A stretch of 64,000 nt of DNA from assembly GCA_020847375.1 (NCBI GenBank), contig JADLCB010000014.1, positions 62,001-126,000 of the forward strand, given 5' to 3'. The stretch is from Phycisphaerales bacterium. Lineage in GTDB: Bacteria > Planctomycetota > Phycisphaerae > Tepidisphaerales > Tepidisphaeraceae. Positions 16,350 to 25,246 of this stretch are shown here, in pieces. Both the position numbers and the translations under genes were made by a program. Within the stretch, counting starts at the first letter, position 1. Each line of letters starts with the position of its first letter. The notes under the pieces are model-generated. The model was not told the DNA's origin. It worked only from the letters and a program-made list of their open reading frames with translations, and did no database searches.

Positions 16350-17258
16350 GTGCTGAAGCGAAATGTACTGATTTTCCATCAGGCAGCCCTGGGAGATTTT
16401 ATTCTCACCTGGCCATTGGGTCTGGCGCTGGGTCGATTGTATCCACAAAGTCGGGTGATTTATGTCACCAGCCAGTCCAAGGGTCAGTTGGCGGAAAAAG
16501 TTCTGAGGTTGGACTGGATGGATATTGATAGTGGCTGGAGTTGGTTATACACCCGCGGCGCGGAAGGTTCAGCCCGTGCGCTGTCAACGCTGGCTGGAGC
16601 GCACACGATTATTACGACGGTGGCAGGGGCGGATTCGCTCTGGGTTGAAAATGCCTGCCGGGCCAGCCATCAAGCCAGCATTCTGTCGATTGATCCCGTT
16701 CCGCCACCGGACTGGTCAGAACACGCCAGCCGATGGTTGCTGCAACAGTGTCAGCCGCTGCCCGCCATTCAGGCTGCGATGCAAAACCTGTTACGCTCCG
16801 TAGCTGATCGGGGTGTGGGTTATCCCTATACACCAGCGGCGGATGTGGTGATTCATCCGGGCAGTGGTTCAATGGAAAAATGCTGGCCGGCGGATCGGTA
16901 CATCGAGCTGATTGGCCGATTGCAGGCGCTGGGGATGACTGTGCGTGTCGTGCTGGGCGAAGTGGAGTTGGAGCAATGGCCAGCCGCGCAGATCAATCGG
17001 TTCGCCCGGCAGGCTGAGGTTCGACGACCGGGCAGTTATCTGGAGTTGATGCGCGAGCTATCGACGGCGGGCGTATTTGTCGGCAATGACAGCGGCCCGG
17101 CCCATCTGGCGGGAATCATTGGGATCAAAACGATTGCGCTGTTCGGGCCGACTGCTCCGGAAGTCTGGCGACCGCTGGGGCCACGAGTAACGACGATCTA
17201 TAAAGACCCGCTTTCAGCCCTGGGTGTGGACGATGTGGTGGCGGCGGTTTGCGGGTGA
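16350..17258 (+). CDS. Glycosyltransferase family 9 (heptosyltransferase-like)
   Basis: GT-B enzyme of the ADP-heptose:LPS heptosyltransferase family, which builds the inner core of lipopolysaccharide or related glycans at the cytoplasmic face of the inner membrane. Visible marks are FHQAALGDFILTWPL at the N-terminus, VIHPGSGSMEKCWP in the middle, and the donor-binding VGNDSGPAHLAG with IALFGPT near the C-terminus. Length is 302, slightly short for the family. The start is GTG with no clear ribosome site. No other LPS gene is adjacent, so acceptor and sugar are unknown. Confidence 0.82.
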   Translation: MLKRNVLIFHQAALGDFILTWPLGLALGRLYPQSRVIYVTSQSKGQLAEKVLRLDWMDIDSGWSWLYTRGAEGSARALSTLAGAHTIITTVAGADSLWVENACRASHQASILSIDPVPPPDWSEHASRWLLQQCQPLPAIQAAMQNLLRSVADRGVGYPYTPAADVVIHPGSGSMEKCWPADRYIELIGRLQALGMTVRVVLGEVELEQWPAAQINRFARQAEVRRPGSYLELMRELSTAGVFVGNDSGPAHLAGIIGIKTIALFGPTAPEVWRPLGPRVTTIYKDPLSALGVDDVVAAVCG

Positions 17259-17357
17259 GGAGCGACAACGGAGCTGGTTGGATCAGGTATTGTTTGTGCC
17301 TCGTAGGGATTGCGTTACTATTTTGTTGAAGGCGGATCGCCAAGTCCTGAAACATCG

Positions 17358-18119
17358 ATGAGCAAGAGTGCACTTTGGACAAAAGATGAAACGCTAGCTG
17401 CATTCCGGCTCTACTGTCACACGCCTTTTGGAAGATTGCATCAAAGTAACCCTGAAATCATTGCATTGGCGAAAATAATAGGGCGTACACCATCTGCTGT
17501 CGGAATGAAAGCGTGCAACTTTGCAGGTTTGGATCCGCAGCATCAGGCACGTGGTGTTAAGGGATTGCCCAACCGTAGCCATTTAGAAAAAGAAATTTGG
17601 GATCGTTTTAGCGCTGATAGTGAATCAGTAGCAGCAGAAGCCGAAGAAGCATATGTGCAATTACTGAATAGGGATAAAAAAGAGCCGATCGAGAAGTTCC
17701 AAATCCCCGATGGGCCAACAGAGTCAGAACAAAGCGTACGTGTTCGCCGGGTACAAGGATTCTTTCGGCAGGCTGTTTTGGTTAGCTATGAATATCGCTG
17801 TGCATTGACAGGTTTGGGCGTTCCATCATTATTGAATGCCAGTCATATCGTACCGTGGTCTATTGATGAACATAAGCGAGCTGATCCGCGAAACGGGCTG
17901 TGCCTGAACGTGCTGCATGATCGTGCATTTGATCGTGGTTGGATCAGTTTTGATGAAGGATTTCAGATGCTGGTGTCGCCTAAATTAGAGACGGCGGAAC
18001 TCGGTTCTTTGAAAGAGGTTTTGTCGGGGCAGGTTGGTCGATCGCTGCGGATACCGGATCGATTTGCTCCTGACCGTGAAGCAATGGCCTATCATCGGCA
18101 AATTATTTTTCAACGATAA
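17358..18119 (+). CDS. HNH endonuclease-domain protein
   Basis: 253 residues from the ATG at 17358. The upstream GTG/ATG choices add a non-homologous prefix. The N-terminal third (LWTKDETLAAFRLYCHTPFGRLHQSNPEI and GRTPSAVGMKACNFAGLDP) looks like a DNA-binding module often found with this nuclease. The C-terminal HNH_2-type domain has CALTG, NASHIVPW, DPRNGLCLNVLHDRAFD and ends with DREAMAYHR. Such proteins are annotated as putative restriction endonucleases, but no methylase accompanies it. Codon use is clearly richer in A+T than its neighbours, and it ends 34 bases from a tRNA gene, consistent with acquisition. Confidence 0.82.
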   Translation: MSKSALWTKDETLAAFRLYCHTPFGRLHQSNPEIIALAKIIGRTPSAVGMKACNFAGLDPQHQARGVKGLPNRSHLEKEIWDRFSADSESVAAEAEEAYVQLLNRDKKEPIEKFQIPDGPTESEQSVRVRRVQGFFRQAVLVSYEYRCALTGLGVPSLLNASHIVPWSIDEHKRADPRNGLCLNVLHDRAFDRGWISFDEGFQMLVSPKLETAELGSLKEVLSGQVGRSLRIPDRFAPDREAMAYHRQIIFQR

Positions 18120-18153
18120 GCATGCCGTTATTGGGCAATTTTTGGCGGATGAC

Positions 18154-18226
18154 TGGGAGCGCCCGGATTCGAACCGGGAACCAAGCGATTATGAGTCGCC
18201 TGCTCTGACCGTTGAGCTACGCTCCC
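18154..18226 (-). tRNA. tRNA-Ile (anticodon CAT, lysidine-modified type)
   Basis: On the minus strand a 73-nt cloverleaf forms, with acceptor GGGAGCG/CGCTCCC, D arm GCTCAACGGTCAGAGC, anticodon arm GCGACTCATAATCGC and T arm CCCGGTTCGAATCCGGG. The anticodon is CAT. The arm AGGCGACTCATAATCGCTTG is the one found in tRNA-Ile2 genes (ileX type), not initiator or elongator Met, so TilS-dependent lysidine at C34 is expected. CCA is not encoded. Confidence 0.9.
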
Positions 18227-18424
18227 TGGGCTGGCCGGTTTGCACCGATCCGCGACAAGCGGAAATAATAGCATATCATTCAGTTTTCTTCACCGTACGG
18301 ACAGATGCTTTGGCAATAAAGTGATGGTGATGGGGGGAGCGGAAAAAAACGGCGAAAAATGGGGGACATTTGATTGGTTTGGCTGAAGCATTTACGATCA
18401 GCCGGATCAAGTTGGAGTTGCAGC

Positions 18425-19690
18425 ATGATTCAAAGGCGTAAAACAAGACAGGTGGTATTGGGTGATCAGCAGCATGGGATTGTACGCATCGGCGGCGGTG
18501 CGCCGGTGTCAGTGCAGACCATGACGGCGGGCTATACCTATGACATTGACCGATGTGTCGCGGAAATCAATAAATTGACGGCTGGGGGGGCGGATCTGGT
18601 GCGCGTGGCCGTGCCGGAAAAAAAGGATACCGATGCCCTGAAGGAGATTATCCCGCAGGTGAAAGTGCCGATTGTGGCGGATGTGCATTTTCACTTTCAG
18701 CGGGCATTGGAGGCGATCGAGGCGGGGGTGCATAAAATCCGGCTCAATCCCGGCAATATCAATGACCGCGACCAGGTGCGTGATGTGATTCAGGCGTGCA
18801 AGGCGCGCAAGTTGCCGATCCGCATCGGGGTGAACGAAGGTTCGATTGTCGAGCGGCGCGACAAGCAAAAGCGCTTGAAGGAGTTGGGGGGCGTTTTTTC
18901 CGATAACAAACATGGCCATCTGCTGGCGATCATGGTTGCCAAGCTGGAGGAATATCTGGAGATATTCCACGAGCAGGATTTTCATGACATTGTGATCAGT
19001 GCCAAGAGCATCGATCCGTTGCTGGTGATCGATGCCTACAAAGCCATCAGCGAGCGGTTTGATTACCCGCTGCATCTGGGCGTGACCCACGCCGGCCCGA
19101 AGGAAACGGGGACGATTCGCAGCGTCGTTCCGCTGGGGCATCTGCTGGCCAGCGGAATCGGGGATACGGTGCGCATCAGCTATGCCAATGATCCGATCTA
19201 TGAAGTGCAGGATGGTCTGGAACTGATGTACATTCTGGGTTTGCGTCCGCGCAAGGGGGCGGAGCTGATCGCCTGCCCGACCTGCGGGCGCATTCAGGTG
19301 GACCTGTTCACCCTGACGCAGGATGTTCGCAAGAAACTGGCTGAGGAAATCCGTCTGCCGATCAAGGTTGCGGTCATGGGCTGCGTGGTCAATGGGCCGG
19401 GCGAGGCTGAAGGGGCGGATGTCGCGATTTTTGCCGGTGATCGGCGCGGCATTATTTATGTCCAGGGTGAAAAAGTGGCCAACGTGCCGGAGGAGCAGAT
19501 TCTTGAGCGCCTGCTGGAGGAATGCAAGGCGTTTCAGGATCGGGTCGAACGCGGCCAAGCCAAGTTGGGCGAAAAGAAGGTGGATATTCTGCCGCCGGAT
19601 CCGATTGGCGAACTGGGCAGCGGATGGGAGAAGGTTCAGCGCCAGAAAAAAGGGACAGCGCTGCCGGTCGTGCCCGGGTCGCGTCCATAA
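18425..19690 (+). CDS. ispG: 4-hydroxy-3-methylbut-2-enyl diphosphate synthase
   Basis: Iron-sulphur enzyme of the MEP isoprenoid pathway. The TIM-barrel half begins MIQRRKTRQVVLG and contains VQTMTAGYTYD, IVADVHFHFQRALEAI and VHKIRLNPGNIND. The C-terminal 4Fe-4S half has ACPTCGR (Cys 284 and 287) and MGCVVNGPGE (Cys 320). 421 residues is normal for the bacterial short form, with a charged tail. The frame is open from 18374, but the ATG at 18425 has a GGAG about 10 bases upstream and fits the family N-terminus. It starts about 200 bp from the tRNA gene. Confidence 0.95.
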   Translation: MIQRRKTRQVVLGDQQHGIVRIGGGAPVSVQTMTAGYTYDIDRCVAEINKLTAGGADLVRVAVPEKKDTDALKEIIPQVKVPIVADVHFHFQRALEAIEAGVHKIRLNPGNINDRDQVRDVIQACKARKLPIRIGVNEGSIVERRDKQKRLKELGGVFSDNKHGHLLAIMVAKLEEYLEIFHEQDFHDIVISAKSIDPLLVIDAYKAISERFDYPLHLGVTHAGPKETGTIRSVVPLGHLLASGIGDTVRISYANDPIYEVQDGLELMYILGLRPRKGAELIACPTCGRIQVDLFTLTQDVRKKLAEEIRLPIKVAVMGCVVNGPGEAEGADVAIFAGDRRGIIYVQGEKVANVPEEQILERLLEECKAFQDRVERGQAKLGEKKVDILPPDPIGELGSGWEKVQRQKKGTALPVVPGSRP

Positions 19691-19782
19691 GGTTTCCAGA
19701 TTGGTGCTGCCCCGAAGCAGGTGGGGCAAAATTGATCGGCAGCGACGTGAAATCGTCCAGCCAATTCAGTCAAGTTGTTCTC

Positions 19783-20874
19783 ATGCGTATCGGTTCGATA
19801 CAACTTGAATCACCCTTTTGTCAGGCGGGTCTGGCGGGATACAGCGACCGGGCCATGCGGCTGGTGGCGCGGCGGCGCGGTTGCAGCTACGCGGTGACCG
19901 AGGCATTGCTGGACACGATCCTGCTGTCCGGCGGTCTGGGGCTGAAAAAATCGATTGATATCAACGATGAGGATCATCCGATCGCCGGCCAGCTTATCGG
20001 CAGCCAGGCGGACACCATGGCGCGGGCCGCGAAGATTCTGGTCGATCATGGTTATGATGTGATCGATCTCAATTTCGCCTGTCCGGTGAAAAAGATTAAA
20101 AATGCAGCCCGCGGGGGGCATATGCTGCGCGATGTGGTGCGCGGCGTGGAGATTTTGCAGGCGGTGCGTGATGCGGTTGCACCGCACGTGCCAACGACGG
20201 TTTCATTGCGGCGTTCATTTGACGATACCGCTGCATCGGCTGAGCAGTTTGAGCAGCTTCTGGAAGCGGCGTGGGGGTATGGTTATGGCGCGGTGCGCGT
20301 GCATGGCCGCACGGTTCAGCAGAAGTATCAGGGCCGGGCGCAGTGGGAGATTCTGCGCAAGATCAAGCAACGTTATCCTGATCGCGTGATTCTGGGCAGT
20401 GGCGATGTTTTTACAGCTGAGGATGCGGTGGCAATGAAGCAGCAGACCGGCGTGGATGTGGTCTGGATTGCGCGCGGCGCCATTGGCAATCCGTGGATTT
20501 TTCAGAACGCCCGCCAGTTGCTGGATCAGCAGAATCAGACGGGTGTCACCGGCGCAGCAGCGCCGTTGTCGCCGCCGGGTATTCACCAGCAGCGTCAGGC
20601 GCTGTGCGAGCATTTTGCCATTGCTATGCAGATTCATGGCGAGCAGGTCGCCGGTCGGCGCATGCGGAAAATGGGAATTAAATACGCCCGTTTTCATCCG
20701 CAGGCGGTGGAGGTGAAGCAGGCTTTTATCAAGATCATCAGCCTGCGCCAGTGGAATGAAGTGTTGGATCGCTATTATAAGGTTGATGCTGCCGGTGTGT
20801 GGCCGTCGCCACACAGCAGCGATGAAGTGAACAATGAACCGTTTTCCGATAAACTGCTGGAACTGGAAGTGTGA
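19783..20874 (+). CDS. tRNA-dihydrouridine synthase (DusB-like)
   Basis: FMN-dependent enzyme that reduces specific uridines of tRNA. The N-terminal barrel starts with ESPFCQAGLAGYSDRAM. The catalytic Cys is at 100 in LNFACPVKK, followed by VRVHGRTVQQKYQGRAQWE, GSGDVFTAEDAVAMKQQTGVD and ARGAIGNPWIF, all family hallmarks. The 363-residue length is slightly long because of a Gly/Pro/Ala-rich segment before the C-terminal helical domain. The frame overlaps ispG if started at 19522. The ATG at 19783 matches the family start. The specificity class (DusA, B or C) cannot be fixed by eye, though the start region is closest to DusB. Confidence 0.88.
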   Translation: MRIGSIQLESPFCQAGLAGYSDRAMRLVARRRGCSYAVTEALLDTILLSGGLGLKKSIDINDEDHPIAGQLIGSQADTMARAAKILVDHGYDVIDLNFACPVKKIKNAARGGHMLRDVVRGVEILQAVRDAVAPHVPTTVSLRRSFDDTAASAEQFEQLLEAAWGYGYGAVRVHGRTVQQKYQGRAQWEILRKIKQRYPDRVILGSGDVFTAEDAVAMKQQTGVDVVWIARGAIGNPWIFQNARQLLDQQNQTGVTGAAAPLSPPGIHQQRQALCEHFAIAMQIHGEQVAGRRMRKMGIKYARFHPQAVEVKQAFIKIISLRQWNEVLDRYYKVDAAGVWPSPHSSDEVNNEPFSDKLLELEV

Positions 20875-20892
20875 CAGGCGCGGTGGCGCCTG
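20875..20892 (+). other. Perfect hairpin directly after the dus stop codon
   Basis: CAGGCGC, GGTG and GCGCCTG form a 7-bp stem with a four-base loop starting one base after TGA. No T run follows, so its role as a terminator is doubtful. It could protect the 3' end of the message. Confidence 0.4.
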
Positions 20893-20985
20893 GATGACAT
20901 TGATGTGTTAAAAATGTTTTGACCGGTAACCCATGATCGGCGCAGGCGCAAAAGCGATGATGCCGGTTGTAGTGGGAAAAGTGTT

Positions 20986-21153
20986 ATGGCTGTTCAGATC
21001 ATCTGTCCCAATCTTCGTTGTCGCAAAATCCTCAGCGTGCCCGATGAGGTGCGTGGCAAGCTGGTGAAATGCCAGTATTGTCAGACGACCTTTCGTGTGC
21101 CCATCGATAAAAAAGCGCCCGCGCCGCAGTCGAGCGAGGAAAAGAAGCAATAG
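20986..21153 (+). CDS. Small zinc-ribbon protein (MJ0042-like)
   Basis: 55 residues. The pattern CPNLRC, then LSVPDEVRGKLVKC and CQYCQTTFRVP, resembles the MJ0042-type zinc finger, with two Cys pairs, a short beta hairpin and a final strand. A Lys/Glu/Pro tail follows. The A/G-rich GTGGGAAAAG lies upstream of the ATG. Stand-alone copies of this ribbon are common in planctomycetes, where they are suspected to bind nucleic acid or protein, but the function is unknown. Confidence 0.65.
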   Translation: MAVQIICPNLRCRKILSVPDEVRGKLVKCQYCQTTFRVPIDKKAPAPQSSEEKKQ

Positions 21154-21209
21154 TTCAGCTTATCGTCGAGATGCCAGGCGTCTGGTGTAGCGTGCGGTTG
21201 TTGCGCCTT

Positions 21210-22400
21210 TCAGCGGACAAGCGCGCGGCGCAGATCGTCGGCCTGCTGAAGACGAATGGGCAGGGGTGCATCGGGATCGAATGCAATTGCGGGATTGCAG
21301 ATATGGCGCAACTGGTTCAGTGCCCGTTGGCGCAGCAGCGGCTGGGGCGAAAGCAGAACATCGATCAAAAACTCAGGATCGCTGGTCAGTGCGTGCGCCT
21401 GTTGCGCTGAAACCTGATGATAGGGGATAAGAATCTGATCGATGGTTGACTGCTGCTCCGGCGATAAGTGCGCGCAATCCATTTTCAAGAGCACCAGCGC
21501 GGCTTGTTCGTTCATCCGGCGCAATTGTTCAGCGGCGGACCGCCGGTCGGCAAAGACGGCGGAGTTCAACTGCCCCACGAGCACGCCGACTTGCCGGGTT
21601 GTGTTGTCGTCAATCGGTTGGTTGTCGCCCAGCACCTGCCATGCCAGAGGCGGATCAATCGTCAGTAATTGCTCCTGGGACAGTTGGCGCAGCACCGGTC
21701 GAAGATAGGTGTTGACCTGGTGCAGATGCGCGATGTGTAAATCAGAAAACGATTCAGCGGCGATGTTTATCCGGATCCCCGTTGAACCATCATCACGATA
21801 ACTGTTCACGGAAAGTTGAACAGCGCCGGGCGTGATGAGGCCATTTTCATCGATGATCGCGCGGCGGTCGCTCAGATCCATCTGCACCTGCTGATCGGGT
21901 TTGATCCAATTGCCGGTGATTGTCGTCTGTTGAGGATAGGCGCTGACAACCGCCACGGTGAAAATATCGTCGGGGCTGGAAAAATCGTAACGCTGAATCA
22001 AAAACAGACCGTTATTGCCTGCCAGGCCGGCTTTCTGTCTGACCATCGCCTGCCATAAACCCGGCTCATCATCACTGATGCGCAGTTGCGCGTTGTGCTG
22101 CGTGGGGGAGATACCGCTGCGGGCAGTGATGTGCCCGTTGTGCAGTTGCAGGCTGAGCAAATCCGCCCGCGCATAAGGGCCAATCTCAGGCAGCGAATCG
22201 ATCTGTTTGTGGAGATCGGCCAGTTCATCGGCCTTCATCTGCGCCAAAGTCTGTGGCTGGGTTGTTGCCGGTTGGGTGGCGGGCGGGGTGAGCGATTGTG
22301 ACGCAGCGGCGGGTGAGTCTGTTGTCACAGTCTGGCTGGGGGCTGGTGAGTTCCAGAATCCGGGAAGGGCGGCGATTAAAAAAAATAACCCTGGTCGCAT
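21210..22400 (-). CDS. Secreted protein of unknown function
   Basis: 396 residues. The N-terminus MRPGLFFLIAALPGFW looks like a signal peptide or weak anchor. It is followed by a Ser/Thr/Pro/Gln linker (about 20-55), a mixed alpha/beta central region and a helical C-terminal third (VGVLVGQLNSAVFADRRSAAEQLRRM onward) that resembles HEAT-type repeats, for example LLSPQPLLRQRALNQLRHI. No catalytic motif was recognised. It ends the two-gene unit begun at 24103, with 32 bp between the genes, so the two probably act together. Confidence 0.6.
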   Translation of the reverse strand: MRPGLFFLIAALPGFWNSPAPSQTVTTDSPAAASQSLTPPATQPATTQPQTLAQMKADELADLHKQIDSLPEIGPYARADLLSLQLHNGHITARSGISPTQHNAQLRISDDEPGLWQAMVRQKAGLAGNNGLFLIQRYDFSSPDDIFTVAVVSAYPQQTTITGNWIKPDQQVQMDLSDRRAIIDENGLITPGAVQLSVNSYRDDGSTGIRINIAAESFSDLHIAHLHQVNTYLRPVLRQLSQEQLLTIDPPLAWQVLGDNQPIDDNTTRQVGVLVGQLNSAVFADRRSAAEQLRRMNEQAALVLLKMDCAHLSPEQQSTIDQILIPYHQVSAQQAHALTSDPEFLIDVLLSPQPLLRQRALNQLRHICNPAIAFDPDAPLPIRLQQADDLRRALVR

Positions 22401-22432
22401 GCCATCATTTTAACGGCAATTGCCAGCGGGCG

Positions 22433-24103
22433 TTATTCATTCAGCAGTTTATGGATTTGATCGATCGACCAATGGGCCAGCGGCGCAGGCAAAAGTTTGT
22501 GATTCAGCGCGAGGGTGATTTGCCGCATCAGGGCGGACTGATCAACCTGCATCGCCCGAACAACCGGCCGCTGCCAGGCGTCGATGCAATGGGCGCCTTG
22601 TACTGGCCAGGGGTGCAGCAGGATGGAGGCTTGGTTGGTCGCCGATAGAAACTCAGCGCGGCTGCAGATTGGCCCGGCTCTATGTTTCTCCGGCACGCCG
22701 ATCTGATCCCAGCCGCAGCCATGGATTTGCAAATCAACGCCTTGTTGCAGCAGCAGGCGCACGATGGCTTGGGTAAACGCCGGCACGATCAGGCGGTCGA
22801 TGAACAAAACGCGATCCAGCCCCTGGCTGGCGATATCCAGTTGCTGGCGGCGCTGGTCGAGGTAGCGGTTGATGTCCGAGCCGATCACAAACGGATTTTT
22901 GCTGATTTCCTGGTTGATGAGGTCCCAGAGAAGTTGCTGGCTGGACAGATCCAGTGGCACGGGCGGGGTGGCGGTGCTGCTGGTGTCGGTGATCAGGGTT
23001 ATACGTGACGGTGCGCTTGATGAAGGGGTGGCCAGCGATGGCTGAATGGATGATCGGGGCCAGCCAACCACCTTGATGCGCGACAGCGACCAACCCGCAG
23101 CCTGTCCCTGGGCAACCTGCGTTTGATCGACAACCAGAAGCAGGTCATGCTCAGCGCCGTTGACCGGCGGGGCGATGCGTGGCGAAGTGGCCAGCGCCAA
23201 CCAAGGCAGCGCCAGTGGTAAAATATCAGCCATGTCGCTGCGAAAGGTACCGGCGGTGAGAACGGCACTGGATTGACAGGCAACCGTTGCAAAAGCCAGG
23301 GCCGAATTATTGAGCGGTTGATCGGGATCAAAAATTCGTACGGATGAGCCGCCTGTATCGGTCAAAGCCTCAGCCAGCAACCATCCGCCATCATCCCATA
23401 AATGAAAAGAACCCGGAGCGACGAGGCAGATCGGGCGATTGGGCGAGGTGACACCCGTGGCGTCGGTTAACCGGCGCCAATCAGCAGCGATGGCGCTGAT
23501 CCGCTGATTGCGCTGCTGGGTCTGCTCGGTGAAAATGGCGCTGGCTTGTTTGATGTCGGCCTGGGCTTGTTCTTCGGGCAACAGGGGAAGACGGATGAAC
23601 ATGGTGGCGATGCTCAGACCTTCGTGCTCGTGCAGCAGTCTGGTCAGTTGATCCGGCCAGTCGTGCCCGACGACCAACCAGAGCCGCTGAGCGCCCAGGG
23701 CAGCAGAAAAATCGTGGCAGCAGAGGATGAACCGCAGCAGATCGGGATCAGACAGGATAACGATCAGCGCCTGCGTCGGGTGATGCCGGTCCAGGGCGAC
23801 AACGAGTTGGGCAGCGTGGGTTGGATGCAAAAAACAGGCAGTGTTGCGCGCCGGGTGCAGTGATTCGAGCAGTTCCTGCGCCGCCCGCAGCGGCAGGGAG
23901 CAACCGCTGACCCAGCGTCCGCTGGGGTCGCGTGCGGTCAGACAGCCATCGCGGGCGTAAACGAAATTCAAATCTGACGGGGTTGATTCGACCAGCCGGG
24001 CGAGTTGCGGTTGGGTTTGGCGCAGCATCGCCAGGCCCGCACGCAGATTGGCGTCAGCGTGGGCACTGGCGCTGCTGGGGGCTGGTGAGCCAGGTTGATC
24101 CAC
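22433..24103 (-). CDS. Large unknown protein with Maf-like N-terminus
   Basis: 556 residues, cytosolic. The first 170 residues (LNFVYARDGCLTARD, GCSLPLRAAQELLESL, ALIVILSDPDLLRFILCCHDF, RLWLVVGHDWPDQL) resemble the N-terminal part of Maf/DUF115 flagellin-glycosylation proteins. The C-terminal segment (ASILLHPWPVQGAHCIDAWQRPVVR) looks like the end of CgeB-type glycosyltransferases. A role in protein or surface glycosylation is therefore possible, but this rests on short local similarity. It is the first gene of a pair with the secreted unknown at 21210-22400. Confidence 0.45.
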   Translation of the reverse strand: MDQPGSPAPSSASAHADANLRAGLAMLRQTQPQLARLVESTPSDLNFVYARDGCLTARDPSGRWVSGCSLPLRAAQELLESLHPARNTACFLHPTHAAQLVVALDRHHPTQALIVILSDPDLLRFILCCHDFSAALGAQRLWLVVGHDWPDQLTRLLHEHEGLSIATMFIRLPLLPEEQAQADIKQASAIFTEQTQQRNQRISAIAADWRRLTDATGVTSPNRPICLVAPGSFHLWDDGGWLLAEALTDTGGSSVRIFDPDQPLNNSALAFATVACQSSAVLTAGTFRSDMADILPLALPWLALATSPRIAPPVNGAEHDLLLVVDQTQVAQGQAAGWSLSRIKVVGWPRSSIQPSLATPSSSAPSRITLITDTSSTATPPVPLDLSSQQLLWDLINQEISKNPFVIGSDINRYLDQRRQQLDIASQGLDRVLFIDRLIVPAFTQAIVRLLLQQGVDLQIHGCGWDQIGVPEKHRAGPICSRAEFLSATNQASILLHPWPVQGAHCIDAWQRPVVRAMQVDQSALMRQITLALNHKLLPAPLAHWSIDQIHKLLNE

Positions 24104-24316
24104 GTCAATTTTATCGGACCTTTACAACCAAGTGCTTGAGGAACAATCCGCACACAACCTGGCGCGGGTGCATGGGTGGGTTGGCGCCGATTGTGCCGTT
24201 TACGCCGATGGCGCGCGATACACCGGCCGCCCTGAGCGGATTTTTCCCGTGGTGGTGGCGATTTGTGCTCGAGCAGCGCGAAGGTTTTCCCGACAAGTTC
24301 TTCTGGAGACGCTACT

Positions 24317-25237
24317 ATGCCAGAAACCCGATCCAGTATTGTTGTGATTGACTCATCCCCCGCGATCGCACCGCTTTTGCGTTGTCATCTTGAAGGCGAA
24401 GCGATCGATGTTTATTGGGCCGCTTCGGCGCATGAGGGGATGGACAAGGCCCGCCAAGTCGAGGCGGATCTGATTCTGCTGGACAGCGATCTGGCTGATA
24501 CGGATGCCTTCGATGCGCTCAAGTGGATCAAGGATGATGCGCACTTGGGGCGGGTGGCGGTGATCCTGATGGCTGGTCCATCAGCCCACGGGCAGAAGTT
24601 GCGCGGGCTGGATCTGGGGGCGTTTGATTATTTAAGCAAACCGTTCGATGCCGGCGAGGTGCGGGCACGGGTGCGCTGCGGGTTGCGGATGCAGTTCATG
24701 GCGCAGTTGTTGTCGTCACGTTCGATGATCGACAGTGTGACGGGTCTGCGCAATCACGATTATTTTGACCAGCGTCTGCAGCAGGAACTGGCGATGGCGG
24801 TGCGCAGCGGGCATCGTTGCGCCTGCATCCTGCTGGATATCGATGGTTTTTCCCTGCTCAACCAGACGTATGGCCACCGCATTGGCGATGAGGTGTTGCG
24901 CCAGGTGGCGTCGGTGTTCAAAAGCACCTGCCGGTCGGAGGATATTCTCTGCCGCTATGCCGGGGGCAAGTTTGTGGTGCTGGCGCCGGATGCCAGCGGT
25001 GAGCAGATCACTCATCTGGCACTGCGCATGCGCGAAAAACTCGAGGCATCGCGCGTGAGCGTGCGCGGCGGTACGATCCATGTCACAGCCAGTTTCGGCA
25101 TTGCCGAGGTCAGCCACCATGGGGCGGAGCGCGTCGTCCAGCAGGCGCGGGCTGCGTTGGATAAAGCCAAGGCGGCCGGCGGCAACTGCGTGCGCAGCGC
25201 CGATGCAACCGGCGACTCAAGCACACAGGCAGCCTAG
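24317..25237 (+). CDS. Response regulator with degenerate GGDEF domain
   Basis: 306 residues. The N-terminal receiver has the phospho-acceptor Asp56 (LILLDSD) and Lys108 (YLSKPF). The C-terminal GGDEF-fold domain (SVTGLRNHDYFDQRL, CACILLDIDGFSLLNQTYGH) carries AGGKF at 215-219 in place of GGDEF, so both metal and GTP contacts are lost and cyclase activity is unlikely. The RxxD inhibition site is kept (RSED, five residues before AGGKF), so it may bind c-di-GMP as an effector. The start is the ATG at 24317, with GGAG about 9 bases upstream. It ends 9 bp from the convergent pseudopilin operon. Confidence 0.85.
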   Translation: MPETRSSIVVIDSSPAIAPLLRCHLEGEAIDVYWAASAHEGMDKARQVEADLILLDSDLADTDAFDALKWIKDDAHLGRVAVILMAGPSAHGQKLRGLDLGAFDYLSKPFDAGEVRARVRCGLRMQFMAQLLSSRSMIDSVTGLRNHDYFDQRLQQELAMAVRSGHRCACILLDIDGFSLLNQTYGHRIGDEVLRQVASVFKSTCRSEDILCRYAGGKFVVLAPDASGEQITHLALRMREKLEASRVSVRGGTIHVTASFGIAEVSHHGAERVVQQARAALDKAKAAGGNCVRSADATGDSSTQAA

Positions 25238-25246
25238 GGCAGCGGG

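Noticed and set aside
18034-18324. Frame encoding a peptide with WERPDSNREPSDYES
   Set aside because: This is the well-known artefact of translating a tRNA gene on the opposite strand, here tRNA-Ile(CAT).
18509-19729. 406-residue open frame antisense to ispG
   Set aside because: It mirrors the strongly conserved ispG gene and has no start signals.
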